Assembly: GCA_958349075.1 (NCBI GenBank) | Contig: CATWBR010000017.1 | Coordinates: 1 to 20,327, forward strand | Direction of reading: 5' to 3' | Origin: an uncultured Clostridium sp. | GTDB lineage: Bacteria; Bacillota; Clostridia; Lachnospirales; Lachnospiraceae | DNA: 20,327 nucleotides | Shown: positions 6,195 through 13,638 of the stretch, piece after piece | Numbering within the stretch: position 1 is the stretch's first letter | How the letters are laid out: every line of letters begins with the position of its first letter | Made by a program: the position numbers and the translations under genes | The notes under the pieces: generated by a model | Seen by the model: the letters and a program-made list of their open reading frames with translations, nothing else | What the model was told of the DNA's origin: nothing | Databases searched by the model: none

Positions 6195-7583
6195 TTACTG
6201 TGCTTTTGCCGCATCCTCCTTCGATGTCAGAAGCGTTACAACAATTCCCACGGCGTAGCTGGCGATAATAACCGGATATACGATATTCAGCTTTGCATTC
6301 AGTCCCAGAATCACCCAGGCTACGGCTACGATAATTCCAACTGCCGCACTGGCCGTTGCCGCCTTGGAATTCACCTTTTTCCACAGGATGCCGATGATCA
6401 CGCAGAAGCTGAACGGAGCCGTAACACTGTAAGTCAGGGTCAGGAACAGATCGGTCAACTGTGCGGACGGAATCAGGAAGCCCGGAATCAGTGTAAAGAA
6501 CGCCAGGATGATCGTTCCCCACCGGGAAACATTCAGGATCTGTTTGTCGGACGCCTTTGTGTTAATCTGGTTCTTATAAATGTTGGTAAGAATTGTTCCG
6601 GTTGCCATCATCATTGTCGCCATTGTTGCGGCGATAATCATGGTGCAGACCGCGAAGATAATTCCTGCGTAAAGAGGGGAGCTGAACTCTTTAATGGTCC
6701 AGGCAAATGCCGTTGCTCCGTCTCCCAGGCCGTCGTTGGCAGCACGCCCCATCATGCCGATCATGGCTGTTAAAATACAGATAGGAGCCGCAAAAATGTA
6801 ACCGATAATACATCCGTTCCGGCCTGCTTTCGCATCCTTCGCCGCCAGAACCGGCTGAAGCACCGACTGCATAACCGCCGAGCTTAAAGCCCCGCCGACC
6901 GCCCAGGCAAAGATCTGCTGTTTCGGCATGGCAGGCACAATCAGTTTATCATAATCTTTCGGAAGCTGGGATATCAAGCCTGCATAGCCCCCGAATCCGG
7001 CCAGATTTTTTACCACAAAGATAATCAGCAGCACATAGGTGGAAATGCATACGATACGCCCGATGGCGGATGAGCCCTTCATACCGGCAAATCCCGTATA
7101 CACGGCAGCAATCGAAACGCCGCAGACCATGGCTGCCGCAGAATTGAATCCGGGGATAACAATCTGGATAATGGAAGCAATGGTTTTAAGCTGAATCGGA
7201 ATGTAAATACAGCCGAATACCACCCATATATAAGACTGGAGTCTGGCTAACGGAGTCGAATATCTCCTGGCCAGAAAGTCGGGAAGCGCTTCGCTGACCA
7301 TATTCTGACGGAGTACCTTGGACAGGACTCCCACCAGCAGGAAATACAGGCCTCCCGCAATGGAATACCAGCATCCCGCAATCCCCATCGTATAGCCGTT
7401 CTGTGCCGCGCCCACGATGCTCATGCCGCCTATCTGCCAGGCTCCCAGAACGGCTCCGATGGCAAACGCCCCCATCGTCTTATCGCCGCCGGACCACTGA
7501 TTGGCGCTGGTGATTTTAGTTCCCGCATAGATTCCTACTCCGATAATTAATGTAAATGTGATAATCCATGTTGCTACTAACAT
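6195..7583 (-). CDS. Sodium:solute symporter (SSS family)
   Basis: A 462-residue integral membrane protein with about 13 hydrophobic segments, as usual for the SSS family, which imports amino acids, sugars, vitamins or organic acids with sodium ions. Family-like features are the N-terminal GAFAIGAVLGAWQIGGMSIVGAAQNGY (first helix of the LeuT-like core), SEALPDFLARRYSTP and the loop AIGRIVCISTYVLL. GAGGAGG lies directly upstream of the ATG. It is the first gene of an operon with gamma-glutamyltransferase and starts 77 bases after the araC 2 gene. No consensus -10/-35 pair is visible in that gap, so transcription may be activator-dependent or read through from araC 2. Substrate specificity cannot be read from the sequence; a gamma-glutamyl compound is inferred from the partner. 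Confidence 0.9.
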   Translation of the reverse strand: MLVATWIITFTLIIGVGIYAGTKITSANQWSGGDKTMGAFAIGAVLGAWQIGGMSIVGAAQNGYTMGIAGCWYSIAGGLYFLLVGVLSKVLRQNMVSEALPDFLARRYSTPLARLQSYIWVVFGCIYIPIQLKTIASIIQIVIPGFNSAAAMVCGVSIAAVYTGFAGMKGSSAIGRIVCISTYVLLIIFVVKNLAGFGGYAGLISQLPKDYDKLIVPAMPKQQIFAWAVGGALSSAVMQSVLQPVLAAKDAKAGRNGCIIGYIFAAPICILTAMIGMMGRAANDGLGDGATAFAWTIKEFSSPLYAGIIFAVCTMIIAATMATMMMATGTILTNIYKNQINTKASDKQILNVSRWGTIILAFFTLIPGFLIPSAQLTDLFLTLTYSVTAPFSFCVIIGILWKKVNSKAATASAAVGIIVAVAWVILGLNAKLNIVYPVIIASYAVGIVVTLLTSKEDAAKAQ

Positions 7584-7606
7584 ATAACGACCTCCTCTTT
7601 TTCATA

Positions 7607-7660
7607 CCGGTATACCGCATCGTGTCCTGTAAAGTATTTCCCAGGCTCCGACCGTATACC
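7607..7660. promoter_or_regulatory. Two direct GTATACC-type sites before the symporter: candidate AraC operator
   Basis: On the plus strand CCGGTATACCG (7607-7617) and CCGTATACC (7652-7660) repeat the word GTATACC in the same orientation about 44 bases apart, near four helical turns. AraC proteins bind pairs of direct half-sites. The first copy sits just before the symporter ribosome binding site and the second ends at the araC 2 stop codon. The assignment is inference. Confidence 0.3.
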
Positions 7661-8509
7661 CTAAACTGTCATTTTCCCCGTAACCCGGCTGTCCTGCAGC
7701 CATTTCAAATATTCTCCCGGACATAAACCGGTCATCTTCCGGAAAATTCTGTTAAAATGAGACTGATCATAGAAGTCCATCTGGTGGGACATCTCGGTCA
7801 GCGACCCCCCTTTGCTCTGTGACATCTGCCGGATGGCGCTCTGCAGGCAGATCTGCAGATTTAACTGCTTCGGCGTAATTCCCACGTTTTTAAGAACCAG
7901 CTTTTGCAGCGTCCTGGCTGTATAGCCGTAGCATTCCTCCAGCTCCTTCATCCGCACGGAGCGGTTTCTCTGCATCATATAATGGGCAATGGACGCCGCC
8001 ATCCTTTCTTCCTTCTCCTTTCTTCCCCCCTTTTTCTCCTGGCACTGGGCTAAGAAGCTGTCCAGCAGCAGAAAATGCTCCTTTTCACTGTCCACCGCAT
8101 TAATGCTTTCCACCGTCGGCACAGCCCATGGAAAAACTTCTTCCAGCTTCAAACCCTCGGGCGGCACCTCGTCGGCCGGAATTCCGGTGGCACAGGTAAA
8201 GCTGCCCGGCACAAACTGTACCATCAGCGCCTTTTCAATTCCATACAGCGGTATTTCCTTTTTCTCCGGCAGTACCCCAAACACATAGGCCGACGCTTCT
8301 TTTTCCTGAACCGAGAACAACAGGCCCAACTGACCGACGCCCGGTATACAGTTTAAACCGGTGCAGCCCTGGTTCACATTGTAACGAAGCACCCTGAGTT
8401 CGAAGTCCTCCATTCTTAACAGTGAATTTTCTCTCTGTTTTGTCACCTCCCAAAATGGCTGCTGAGAGAAAAAATTCTTTTTTTCGCCCCTCGCTTCTGT
8501 CATTTTCAT
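7661..8509 (-). CDS. AraC-family transcriptional regulator (paralog 2)
   Basis: A 282-residue regulator. The sensing domain (about 11-130) shares ordered words with the regulator at 763-1566 (QPFW, CIPG.GQ, FGV, IPLYG, FVPGSF, GIP.DE). The C-terminal AraC/XylS domain has helix-turn-helix units near 186-206 and 237-266, with MDFYDQSHFNRIFRKMTGLCPGEY as family signature. Residues 155-170 are a Lys/Glu-rich linker. The start at 8509 is chosen because GGGGG lies 5 bases before it. An ATG six codons upstream (8527) overlaps this site and is a weaker choice. The gene lies directly upstream of the symporter on the same strand and may be partly co-transcribed with it. It is probably the cluster-specific activator; the ligand is unknown. 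Confidence 0.88.
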   Translation of the reverse strand: MKMTEARGEKKNFFSQQPFWEVTKQRENSLLRMEDFELRVLRYNVNQGCTGLNCIPGVGQLGLLFSVQEKEASAYVFGVLPEKKEIPLYGIEKALMVQFVPGSFTCATGIPADEVPPEGLKLEEVFPWAVPTVESINAVDSEKEHFLLLDSFLAQCQEKKGGRKEKEERMAASIAHYMMQRNRSVRMKELEECYGYTARTLQKLVLKNVGITPKQLNLQICLQSAIRQMSQSKGGSLTEMSHQMDFYDQSHFNRIFRKMTGLCPGEYLKWLQDSRVTGKMTV

Positions 8510-8551
8510 TACAGCCCCCTTTTCCATGATTTTAGCAACTCGCTCTATGAT

Positions 8552-8580
8552 ATAATAGGAAAAATCGGAAATCCTGATAA
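8552..8580 (-). promoter_or_regulatory. Candidate promoter of araC 2
   Basis: Minus-strand TTATCA (8580-8575; 4/6), 17-bp spacer, TATTAT (8557-8552; 5/6). It lies about 45 bases before the chosen ATG and just after the terminator of the MATE gene. Confidence 0.4.
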
Positions 8581-8588
8581 ACGTCTGT

Positions 8589-8630
8589 AAAAAAAAAGCG
8601 ATCCGCCGTTTGATCGGCAGATCGCTTTTA
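8589..8630 (-). terminator. Terminator of the proS - cca - MATE operon
   Basis: AAAAGCGATCTGCCG and CGGCGGATCGCTTTT (minus strand, 8629-8594) form a long stem with a short loop. Nine T residues follow on the minus strand (8597-8589). The stop codon of the MATE gene lies six bases upstream of the stem. Confidence 0.9.
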
Positions 8631-8635
8631 AAGCC

Positions 8636-10012
8636 TCATATTTGAAGTCTTGCATTTTCCTTCTCCTCCCTGCTCATCTCCCGCAAAAGCCCGGTCTGCA
8701 GAACCAGGCACACGACGAATGTGATGCAGTCGGCCAGCGGCTGTGCAATCTGGATTCCCAGTATGCCGATAAAGGCCGGTAACATGAGCACGGCCGGAAT
8801 CAGGAATATACCCTGCCTCGAGATGCCCATAAAGGAAGCACGGAACATCTTTCCCGTCGTCTGCATCATCATGTTGCTGATCATAACCCAGCCGTTCAAA
8901 CCATATGTAATGCACTGGAGCCTCAATGCTTTTACTCCTATCTCAAGTACCTGTGCATCGCCTTTTCTGAAAAGCTGAATCAGGAGAGGCGCGGCGGCAA
9001 ATTCCACCGCAGCCAGAACCAGAAGAAATACGGTACCGATTTTCACACAGAACCAGAACCCTCTTTTCACTCTTTCATAGAGCTTTGCGCCGTAATTAAA
9101 TCCGCACACGGGCTGGAATCCCTGTCCGAATCCGAGGAGGATTGAATTAGTAAAATTGGTAATCCTGGATACGATCGCCATGGCTGCGATGGCCGCATCC
9201 CCATAGGGCCTGGCCGCCGTGTTCAGGCAGATCATGGCAATACCCGAGATAGACTGGCGGCACAGCGAAGGAAGGCCGCCGTTCAATATCATTTTATAGA
9301 AATAAACCGATGGTCTGAAATTTTTAAACCGTATCAGGACATTGCCCGCCCTTCTGACTCCCCAGTACAGCAGACAGAAACTGACAAACTGGCTGATGAT
9401 GGTAGCCAGGGCGGCGCCCGATATTCCCATATCAAACCCGAAGATCAGGATCGGGTCCAGTATGATGTTAAGAAGCGCCCCCGTCGTCAGGCCTATCATT
9501 CCGTAAAACGCACTTCCCTCAAAACGAAGCTGGTTGTTGAGCACAAGCGAAGCGGCCATATAGGGCGCGCCGATAAGAATATATTTGAGATAGTCCTTGG
9601 CATAAGGAAGAATGGTCTCCGTGGAGCCGAGCAGCATGCAGAGAGGTTCCAGGAAAAAAAGTCCGAGAAGGGCAATGACCGCCCCTCCTATCAGCGCCGA
9701 GTAAAAGCCGACCGCGGCCAGCTTTCCCGCCTTATCCGTCTCCTGCCTGCCCAGGAGCCTGGAAATATTGTTGCCGGAGCCCTGGCCGAAGAAAAAGCCC
9801 ACGGCCTGTATGGCGGCCATGACGGAAAAAGCGATTCCCACCGCGCCGGAGGCGCTGGTGCTGATTCTGCCGATAAAAAAGGTATCGGCCATATTGTAAA
9901 ATGTCGTAATCAGGTTGCTGATGATCGTCGGAACAGCCAGCCTGCAAATCAGGCTCTCCACAGGTGTCTGCGTCATCTGAATGTATTTTGCGTCCAGGTT
10001 TGCCTCACTCAT
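8636..10012 (-). CDS. MATE-family efflux transporter (operon with proS and cca)
   Basis: A 458-residue membrane protein with the twelve-helix pattern of MATE multidrug/sodium antiporters. It starts with SLICRLAVPTIISNLITTFYNMADTFFIG, typical of the NorM/DinF superfamily, and has the internal two-fold repeat (second half begins near ILNGGLPSLCRQSISGIAMICLN). Further signs are RFEGSAFYGMIGLTTGALLNIILDPILIFG and GFGQGFQPVCGFNYGA. Such proteins export cationic drugs or metabolites in exchange for sodium or protons. GGAAGGAG precedes the ATG. It follows cca after 42 bases without a promoter, so its transcription probably depends on the proS T-box, an odd arrangement for an efflux pump. It is only distantly like the MATE at 14963-16315. 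Confidence 0.92.
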   Translation of the reverse strand: MSEANLDAKYIQMTQTPVESLICRLAVPTIISNLITTFYNMADTFFIGRISTSASGAVGIAFSVMAAIQAVGFFFGQGSGNNISRLLGRQETDKAGKLAAVGFYSALIGGAVIALLGLFFLEPLCMLLGSTETILPYAKDYLKYILIGAPYMAASLVLNNQLRFEGSAFYGMIGLTTGALLNIILDPILIFGFDMGISGAALATIISQFVSFCLLYWGVRRAGNVLIRFKNFRPSVYFYKMILNGGLPSLCRQSISGIAMICLNTAARPYGDAAIAAMAIVSRITNFTNSILLGFGQGFQPVCGFNYGAKLYERVKRGFWFCVKIGTVFLLVLAAVEFAAAPLLIQLFRKGDAQVLEIGVKALRLQCITYGLNGWVMISNMMMQTTGKMFRASFMGISRQGIFLIPAVLMLPAFIGILGIQIAQPLADCITFVVCLVLQTGLLREMSREEKENARLQI

Positions 10013-10054
10013 TAATTGCTTTTCTCCTTCCTGTTACGTTCCGCCTTTGCAGTG

Positions 10055-11275
10055 TCATTCGAGCGTACCGGCCATATTAAGCAGATATCCCTTGTTATTG
10101 TCTTCGGGATGAGCTAACACATGAGCAAACAGGCTGCTCAGGATGTCTCCCATTTCCGGTCCCGGTTTCATCCCCGATGCAATCAGATCTTTTCCGCTTA
10201 CCGCCATATCCTTCATACGGATACAGTCACCGCGGCTGCGGATTATTCCGGCCGCTTTCCTGAGCGCCTCCGTCGCCGCCTTCTCCTCCGGAAGCAAAAG
10301 TTCCCGCAGCAGCAGAAGATCATCAAAGAGATCGTCCTCCATACTGCTCATGACGGCCCTGAGCTTTGCCTCCTCCCCGGAAAGCTCCCTTGTAAACCAC
10401 TTAACCAGGGTTTCCGCCCTGCTTATCGTGTCATTGTCCATCTTCAGCTCTTTGAGAATCCGGACCGCATTTTCTTCTCCCGCATATGCCAGAAAGGCCG
10501 CCCATCTGAGCGCTTTCCGGGCAGGCAGGCGCGATGCCCTGACGCAGGCAGAGATTCCTCTCTCCTTCCCTGTTCCGTCAAAAACCGCTTTGAAGGTATC
10601 CGATACATAGGGGCTCATCCCCGTCTCCTCCACCAGATAAATCCGTTCCGGATGGTCCGACAAAAGCGTCTTTGTGAGTTCCACCTGGATTCTCTCCTTG
10701 CTCACATGGGCAAGGTTAGGGGCAATCACAGACAGCGCCCGGTACGTATTGTCCTCAATCTCAAAACCCAACTGGGCGGAAAACCGGACGGCCCGAAGGA
10801 TCCGGAGTGCATCCTCCGTAAACCGCTCCACCGGATTGCCGACACAGCGCACAATTCCTCTTTCCAGATCCTTAATTCCACCGAAAATATCAACAATCCC
10901 GGTCTCGCCGCTGTAGGCCATGGCATTGATGGTGAAGTCGCGGCGCCTCAGATCTTCCTTCAGATCCGAGGTGAACGCCACCTCCTTCGGGTGCCTTCCA
11001 TCCTCGTATTCCCCGTCTATCCGGTATGTGGTAATCTCATACCCGACATGCTCCCGCATAACCGTCACGGTTCCATGCTGAAGCCCGGTATCGATGGTTT
11101 TGCCAAAAACCTGCTTTACCGCTTCCGGCCTGGCCGAGGTAGTGATATCCCAGTCTCCCGGTTCACGCTGAAGAAGCGCATCCCTGACACAGCCGCCCAC
11201 AGCATACGCCTCATAGCCGTGCTCTCTCAGCTCCGCAAGAATCCATTCCACCTGCTTTGGTATTGTTATCTGCAC
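10055..11275 (-). CDS. cca: CCA-adding tRNA nucleotidyltransferase
   Basis: A 406-residue class II tRNA nucleotidyltransferase, which adds or repairs the 3' CCA end of tRNAs. The motifs are in order: YAVGGCVRDALL (25-35, nucleotide-binding loop); GDWDITT with the metal-binding Asp41 and Asp43; RRDFTINAMA (111-120); EDALRILRAVRFSAQLGF (154-171), whose Glu-Asp...Arg pattern selects CTP then ATP; and the later KERIQVEL. The tail (about 220-406) is the helical body and tail domain that binds tRNA. The start is GTG, with AAAGGAG 8 bases upstream. It sits 68 bases after proS, two tRNA-maturation/charging functions in one operon. Class II CCA enzymes and poly(A) polymerases are hard to tell apart; a full CCA-adding enzyme is the normal expectation in Clostridia. 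Confidence 0.93.
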   Translation of the reverse strand: MQITIPKQVEWILAELREHGYEAYAVGGCVRDALLQREPGDWDITTSARPEAVKQVFGKTIDTGLQHGTVTVMREHVGYEITTYRIDGEYEDGRHPKEVAFTSDLKEDLRRRDFTINAMAYSGETGIVDIFGGIKDLERGIVRCVGNPVERFTEDALRILRAVRFSAQLGFEIEDNTYRALSVIAPNLAHVSKERIQVELTKTLLSDHPERIYLVEETGMSPYVSDTFKAVFDGTGKERGISACVRASRLPARKALRWAAFLAYAGEENAVRILKELKMDNDTISRAETLVKWFTRELSGEEAKLRAVMSSMEDDLFDDLLLLRELLLPEEKAATEALRKAAGIIRSRGDCIRMKDMAVSGKDLIASGMKPGPEMGDILSSLFAHVLAHPEDNNKGYLLNMAGTLE

Positions 11276-11305
11276 TCCGCCAGCTCCTTTCTGTTCTGAA
11301 TATCA

Positions 11306-11335
11306 ATCAAGAGTCCCGCTCGCGGAACTCTTGAT
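11306..11335 (-). other. Strong hairpin between proS and cca without U-tract
   Basis: ATCAAGAGTTCCGC and GCGGGACTCTTGAT (minus strand) form a 14-bp stem (one G-U pair) with a two-base loop, 8 bases after the proS stop codon. There is no T-run after it on either strand, so it is not a complete intrinsic terminator. It could protect the proS mRNA 3' end or reduce readthrough into cca and the MATE gene. Confidence 0.6.
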
Positions 11336-11343
11336 CTCGTAAA

Positions 11344-12777
11344 TTAGTATGCTTTTCCCCAGTATACCATCTTTGTTGCGGGTTTTCCGCAGCATACACA
11401 TTTATCAGATAATGTTTCCTGTTCAAAAGGCATACAGCGTGACGTAACGCCCACGCTCTCCTTAAGCTGATCCTCGCACTCCTGGCAGCCGCACCACATA
11501 GCCTTGATAAAGCCCGGTTTATTGTCGGCCAGGTCTTTCATCTCCTCCCTGTTCACAGCCTGATACGTATGCGCGTCACGGTGTGCTTTCGCCCTCTCGA
11601 ACATATCATGCTGGATTGTCTCAAGGAGCTCAGCCACCTTTTCGTTTAACTCATCCAGTGAAACAGTCATTTTCTCATGTGTGTCACGGCGTACCAGTAC
11701 CGCCTGGTTTTCCGCCAGATCTCTCGGTCCAATCTCCACGCGTACCGGAATTCCGCGCATCTCTGATTCGCTGAACTTCCATCCCGGTGATTTGTCGGAA
11801 TCATCCACTTTCACGCTGAAGCCGGAAAGTATCTCTTTAATCTCAAACGCCTTGTCAAGAACGCCTTCCTTATTCTGCTGAATCGGAACAACCATGACCT
11901 GGACAGGAGCAATTCTCGGAGGAAGCACCAGTCCATTGTCATCACCGTGTACCATAATAATAGCACCAATCAGACGCGTTGTCATGCCCCATGATGTCTG
12001 ATGGACATATTTTAACTGATTATCCTTATCAAGATACTGAATTTCAAATGCCTTTGCAAATCCGTCGCCGAAATTGTGGCTGGTTCCCGACTGCAGGGCC
12101 TTTCCGTCATGCATCAGTGCTTCTATCGTATAGGTAGCCTCGGCGCCGGCGAACTTCTCTTTGTCTGTCTTTCTGCCGCGTACAACCGGCATGGCCAGCA
12201 CTTCCTCACAGAAATCGGCATAGAGATTTAACATCATCTCTGTTCTCTCTTCTGCCTGCTCTGCCGTAGCATGTGCCGTGTGTCCTTCCTGCCATAAGAA
12301 CTCCCTGGAACGCAGGAACGGTCTGGTTGTCTTCTCCCAGCGTACAACCGAACACCACTGGTTATATAACTTCGGAAGGTCGCGGTAGGACTGGATATCC
12401 CTTGCATAGAAATCGCAGAACAGGGTCTCGGATGTCGGTCTTACACACATTTTTTCAGGAAGGGGCTCAAGGCCTCCCATGGTCACCCAGGCAACCTCCG
12501 GCGCAAATCCCTCCACATGATCCTTCTCTTTCTGAAGAAGGCTCTCGGGGATAAACATCGGCATGTATACATTCTGTACCCCCGTCTCTTTGAATCTCCG
12601 GTCCAGTTCCCCCTGGATGTTCTCCCAGATAGCGTATCCGGCCGGTTTAATCACCATACAGCCCTTTACACTGGAGTAATCGATAAGCTCCGCTTTCTTT
12701 ACCACATCCGTATACCACTGTGCAAAATCCACATCCATGGACGTGATGGCCTCAACTAATTTTTTGTCCTTTGCCAT
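11344..12777 (-). CDS. proS: Prolyl-tRNA synthetase, archaeal/eukaryote-like short form
   Basis: A 477-residue class II aminoacyl-tRNA synthetase that charges tRNA-Pro. It lacks the editing insertion of the long bacterial form (about 570 residues) and belongs to the short type 3 form common in Clostridia and archaea. Visible are RPTSE (113-117), motif 2 [20 protein letters not shown] (152-171), motif 3 region [18 protein letters not shown], and the anticodon-binding domain. A C-terminal zinc-type domain has cysteines near 429, 431, 434, 448, 460, 462 and 463, and the family ending YWGKAY. AGAGGAG lies 7 bases before the ATG. Expression is controlled by the T-box leader at 12942-13249. It is the first gene of an operon with cca and a MATE transporter. 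Confidence 0.96.
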   Translation of the reverse strand: MAKDKKLVEAITSMDVDFAQWYTDVVKKAELIDYSSVKGCMVIKPAGYAIWENIQGELDRRFKETGVQNVYMPMFIPESLLQKEKDHVEGFAPEVAWVTMGGLEPLPEKMCVRPTSETLFCDFYARDIQSYRDLPKLYNQWCSVVRWEKTTRPFLRSREFLWQEGHTAHATAEQAEERTEMMLNLYADFCEEVLAMPVVRGRKTDKEKFAGAEATYTIEALMHDGKALQSGTSHNFGDGFAKAFEIQYLDKDNQLKYVHQTSWGMTTRLIGAIIMVHGDDNGLVLPPRIAPVQVMVVPIQQNKEGVLDKAFEIKEILSGFSVKVDDSDKSPGWKFSESEMRGIPVRVEIGPRDLAENQAVLVRRDTHEKMTVSLDELNEKVAELLETIQHDMFERAKAHRDAHTYQAVNREEMKDLADNKPGFIKAMWCGCQECEDQLKESVGVTSRCMPFEQETLSDKCVCCGKPATKMVYWGKAY

Positions 12778-12820
12778 AATGACTCTCCTCTTTTATTTTA
12801 TCGTTCCTTTGCAACAAGAA

Positions 12821-12942
12821 AGAATCCCGCCTGCGGGATTCTCCGCCTGCGGCGGGTCGCTTTGGCGGCATTATTCCTTACCGCCGCAGTGCGATCCTGC
12901 CCGGAGGGCTTTTTATATCATAGAGCACTTTCCTATGATATA
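12821..12942 (-). repeat. Intergenic repeat, copy B, inside the proS leader
   Basis: 12851-12898 matches bases 1-48 of the window at 43 of 48 positions. The associated inverted repeat has perfect 10-bp arms (12914-12923 and 12933-12942). This copy is complete on the other side: a further hairpin of 10-bp arms with a two-base loop (AGAATCCCGC, 12821-12830; 12833-12842), and CTGCGG/CCGCAG pairing around the core. It lies between the T-box terminator and the proS ribosome binding site, so every full-length proS mRNA carries it. Confidence 0.8.
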
Positions 12943-13249
12943 AAAAAGCCACGCGATCTCTTCGTCATCGAAATGATCGAAGGGACCGAATGGCTTAACA
13001 TTCTTCGGCGGTACCACCCAATTTAACCGGCTCCGACATCCGGTCTAAGACATCGGTGCACAGTTCACTTTATATCCGTTAACGCCGGATGTACGATACA
13101 CTTTCATGCATGGCTCCGGGGCAGGTTCAATCTTCCTTGACACGAAAACCTCTCACCGCCGGTTTCCTCTCTGGATGTGTGTAAAGATCTAATAGTCCCC
13201 TTCAACGCTTTTCTGCTCTGTCAAATTATGGTTTCTATAATTTTTGGTA
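12942..13249 (-). ncRNA. Proline T-box leader controlling proS - cca - MATE
   Basis: The minus strand carries the T-box word TGGGTGGTACCGCC (13020-13007), which binds the free CCA end of uncharged tRNA. Upstream lies a stem I region with AGAGAGGAAACC and GGTGAGAGGTTTTC. The specifier loop reads GAA-CCT-GCCCCGGAGC, so the specifier is CCU (13125-13123), a proline codon, agreeing with the gene downstream. After the T-box word comes an intrinsic terminator: AAGCCA pairs with TGGCTT, with CCCTTCG pairing to CGAAGAG inside, and six U follow (12996-12942). Uncharged tRNA-Pro should stabilise the antiterminator and permit synthesis of the operon. Confidence 0.93.
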
Positions 13250-13255
13250 AATTTG

Positions 13256-13284
13256 ATTTTACGCCAGAATGCGTTCTTTGTCAA
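13256..13284 (-). promoter_or_regulatory. Promoter of the proS operon
   Basis: Minus-strand TTGACA (13284-13279; 6/6), 17-bp spacer, TAAAAT (13261-13256; 5/6). Transcription should start near 13249, giving the T-box leader its normal length. Between this promoter and the next one (13285-13535) I see only A/T-rich DNA with short palindromes (ACAATTGT, GTTATAAC). Confidence 0.8.
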
Positions 13285-13535
13285 GCCCCGCCGGGCAGGA
13301 ATGCCAGAAGGTTATTGTCAAAAAAATATTTTTCCACCCCGGTTTCCGGCCTTTCCAGCCGGGAGCCATCCTGTTTTGCGCTTCTTTCCCTCTCCTGTCA
13401 AGCTGTAGTAAAACGCTTTAAAATAAAGGGCTCAGAGTAATTATCAGATTATTCATATTGTTTTTTTAACAAGCGTTATAACTTTAACAGTTCTACCTAC
13501 AATTGTTACGTTCTTCACAATGAAAACAAAATAGT

Positions 13536-13564
13536 TTGACAAATACTTTTGAGCTTACTATAAT
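13536..13564 (+). promoter_or_regulatory. Perfect-consensus sigma-A promoter of the SDR operon
   Basis: TTGACA (13536-13541), 17-bp spacer, TATAAT (13559-13564): both hexamers are 6/6 with optimal spacing. Transcription should begin near 13571, about 68 bases before the SDR start codon. Such a promoter should be strong unless a repressor acts on it. Confidence 0.85.
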
Positions 13565-13638
13565 TGGGGGCACACCAATCGGCAGCGCACCGGATCCGTA
13601 CGTCGGCTGTTTGGATTTTAGAGAATGAGGTGAGGAGA

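Noticed and set aside
10121..11299. 392-codon plus-strand frame opposite cca
   Set aside because: It mirrors the cca gene almost end to end; the cca motifs are unmistakable, and the opposite frame is Arg/Pro/His-rich as expected of a shadow.
11306..11335. Hairpin after proS as a true terminator
   Set aside because: The stem is strong but no T-run follows on either strand, and cca follows at once with a good ribosome binding site; it is listed as a hairpin only.
13177..13440. 87-codon plus-strand frame over the T-box leader
   Set aside because: It covers the proS promoter and T-box stem I on the other strand, has no ribosome binding site and no recognisable protein features.
13564..13638. 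Upstream extension of the SDR to a TTG at 13564
   Set aside because: The codon would overlap the last base of the -10 box, before the transcription start; the ATG at 13639 has a strong ribosome binding site and matches the family start.
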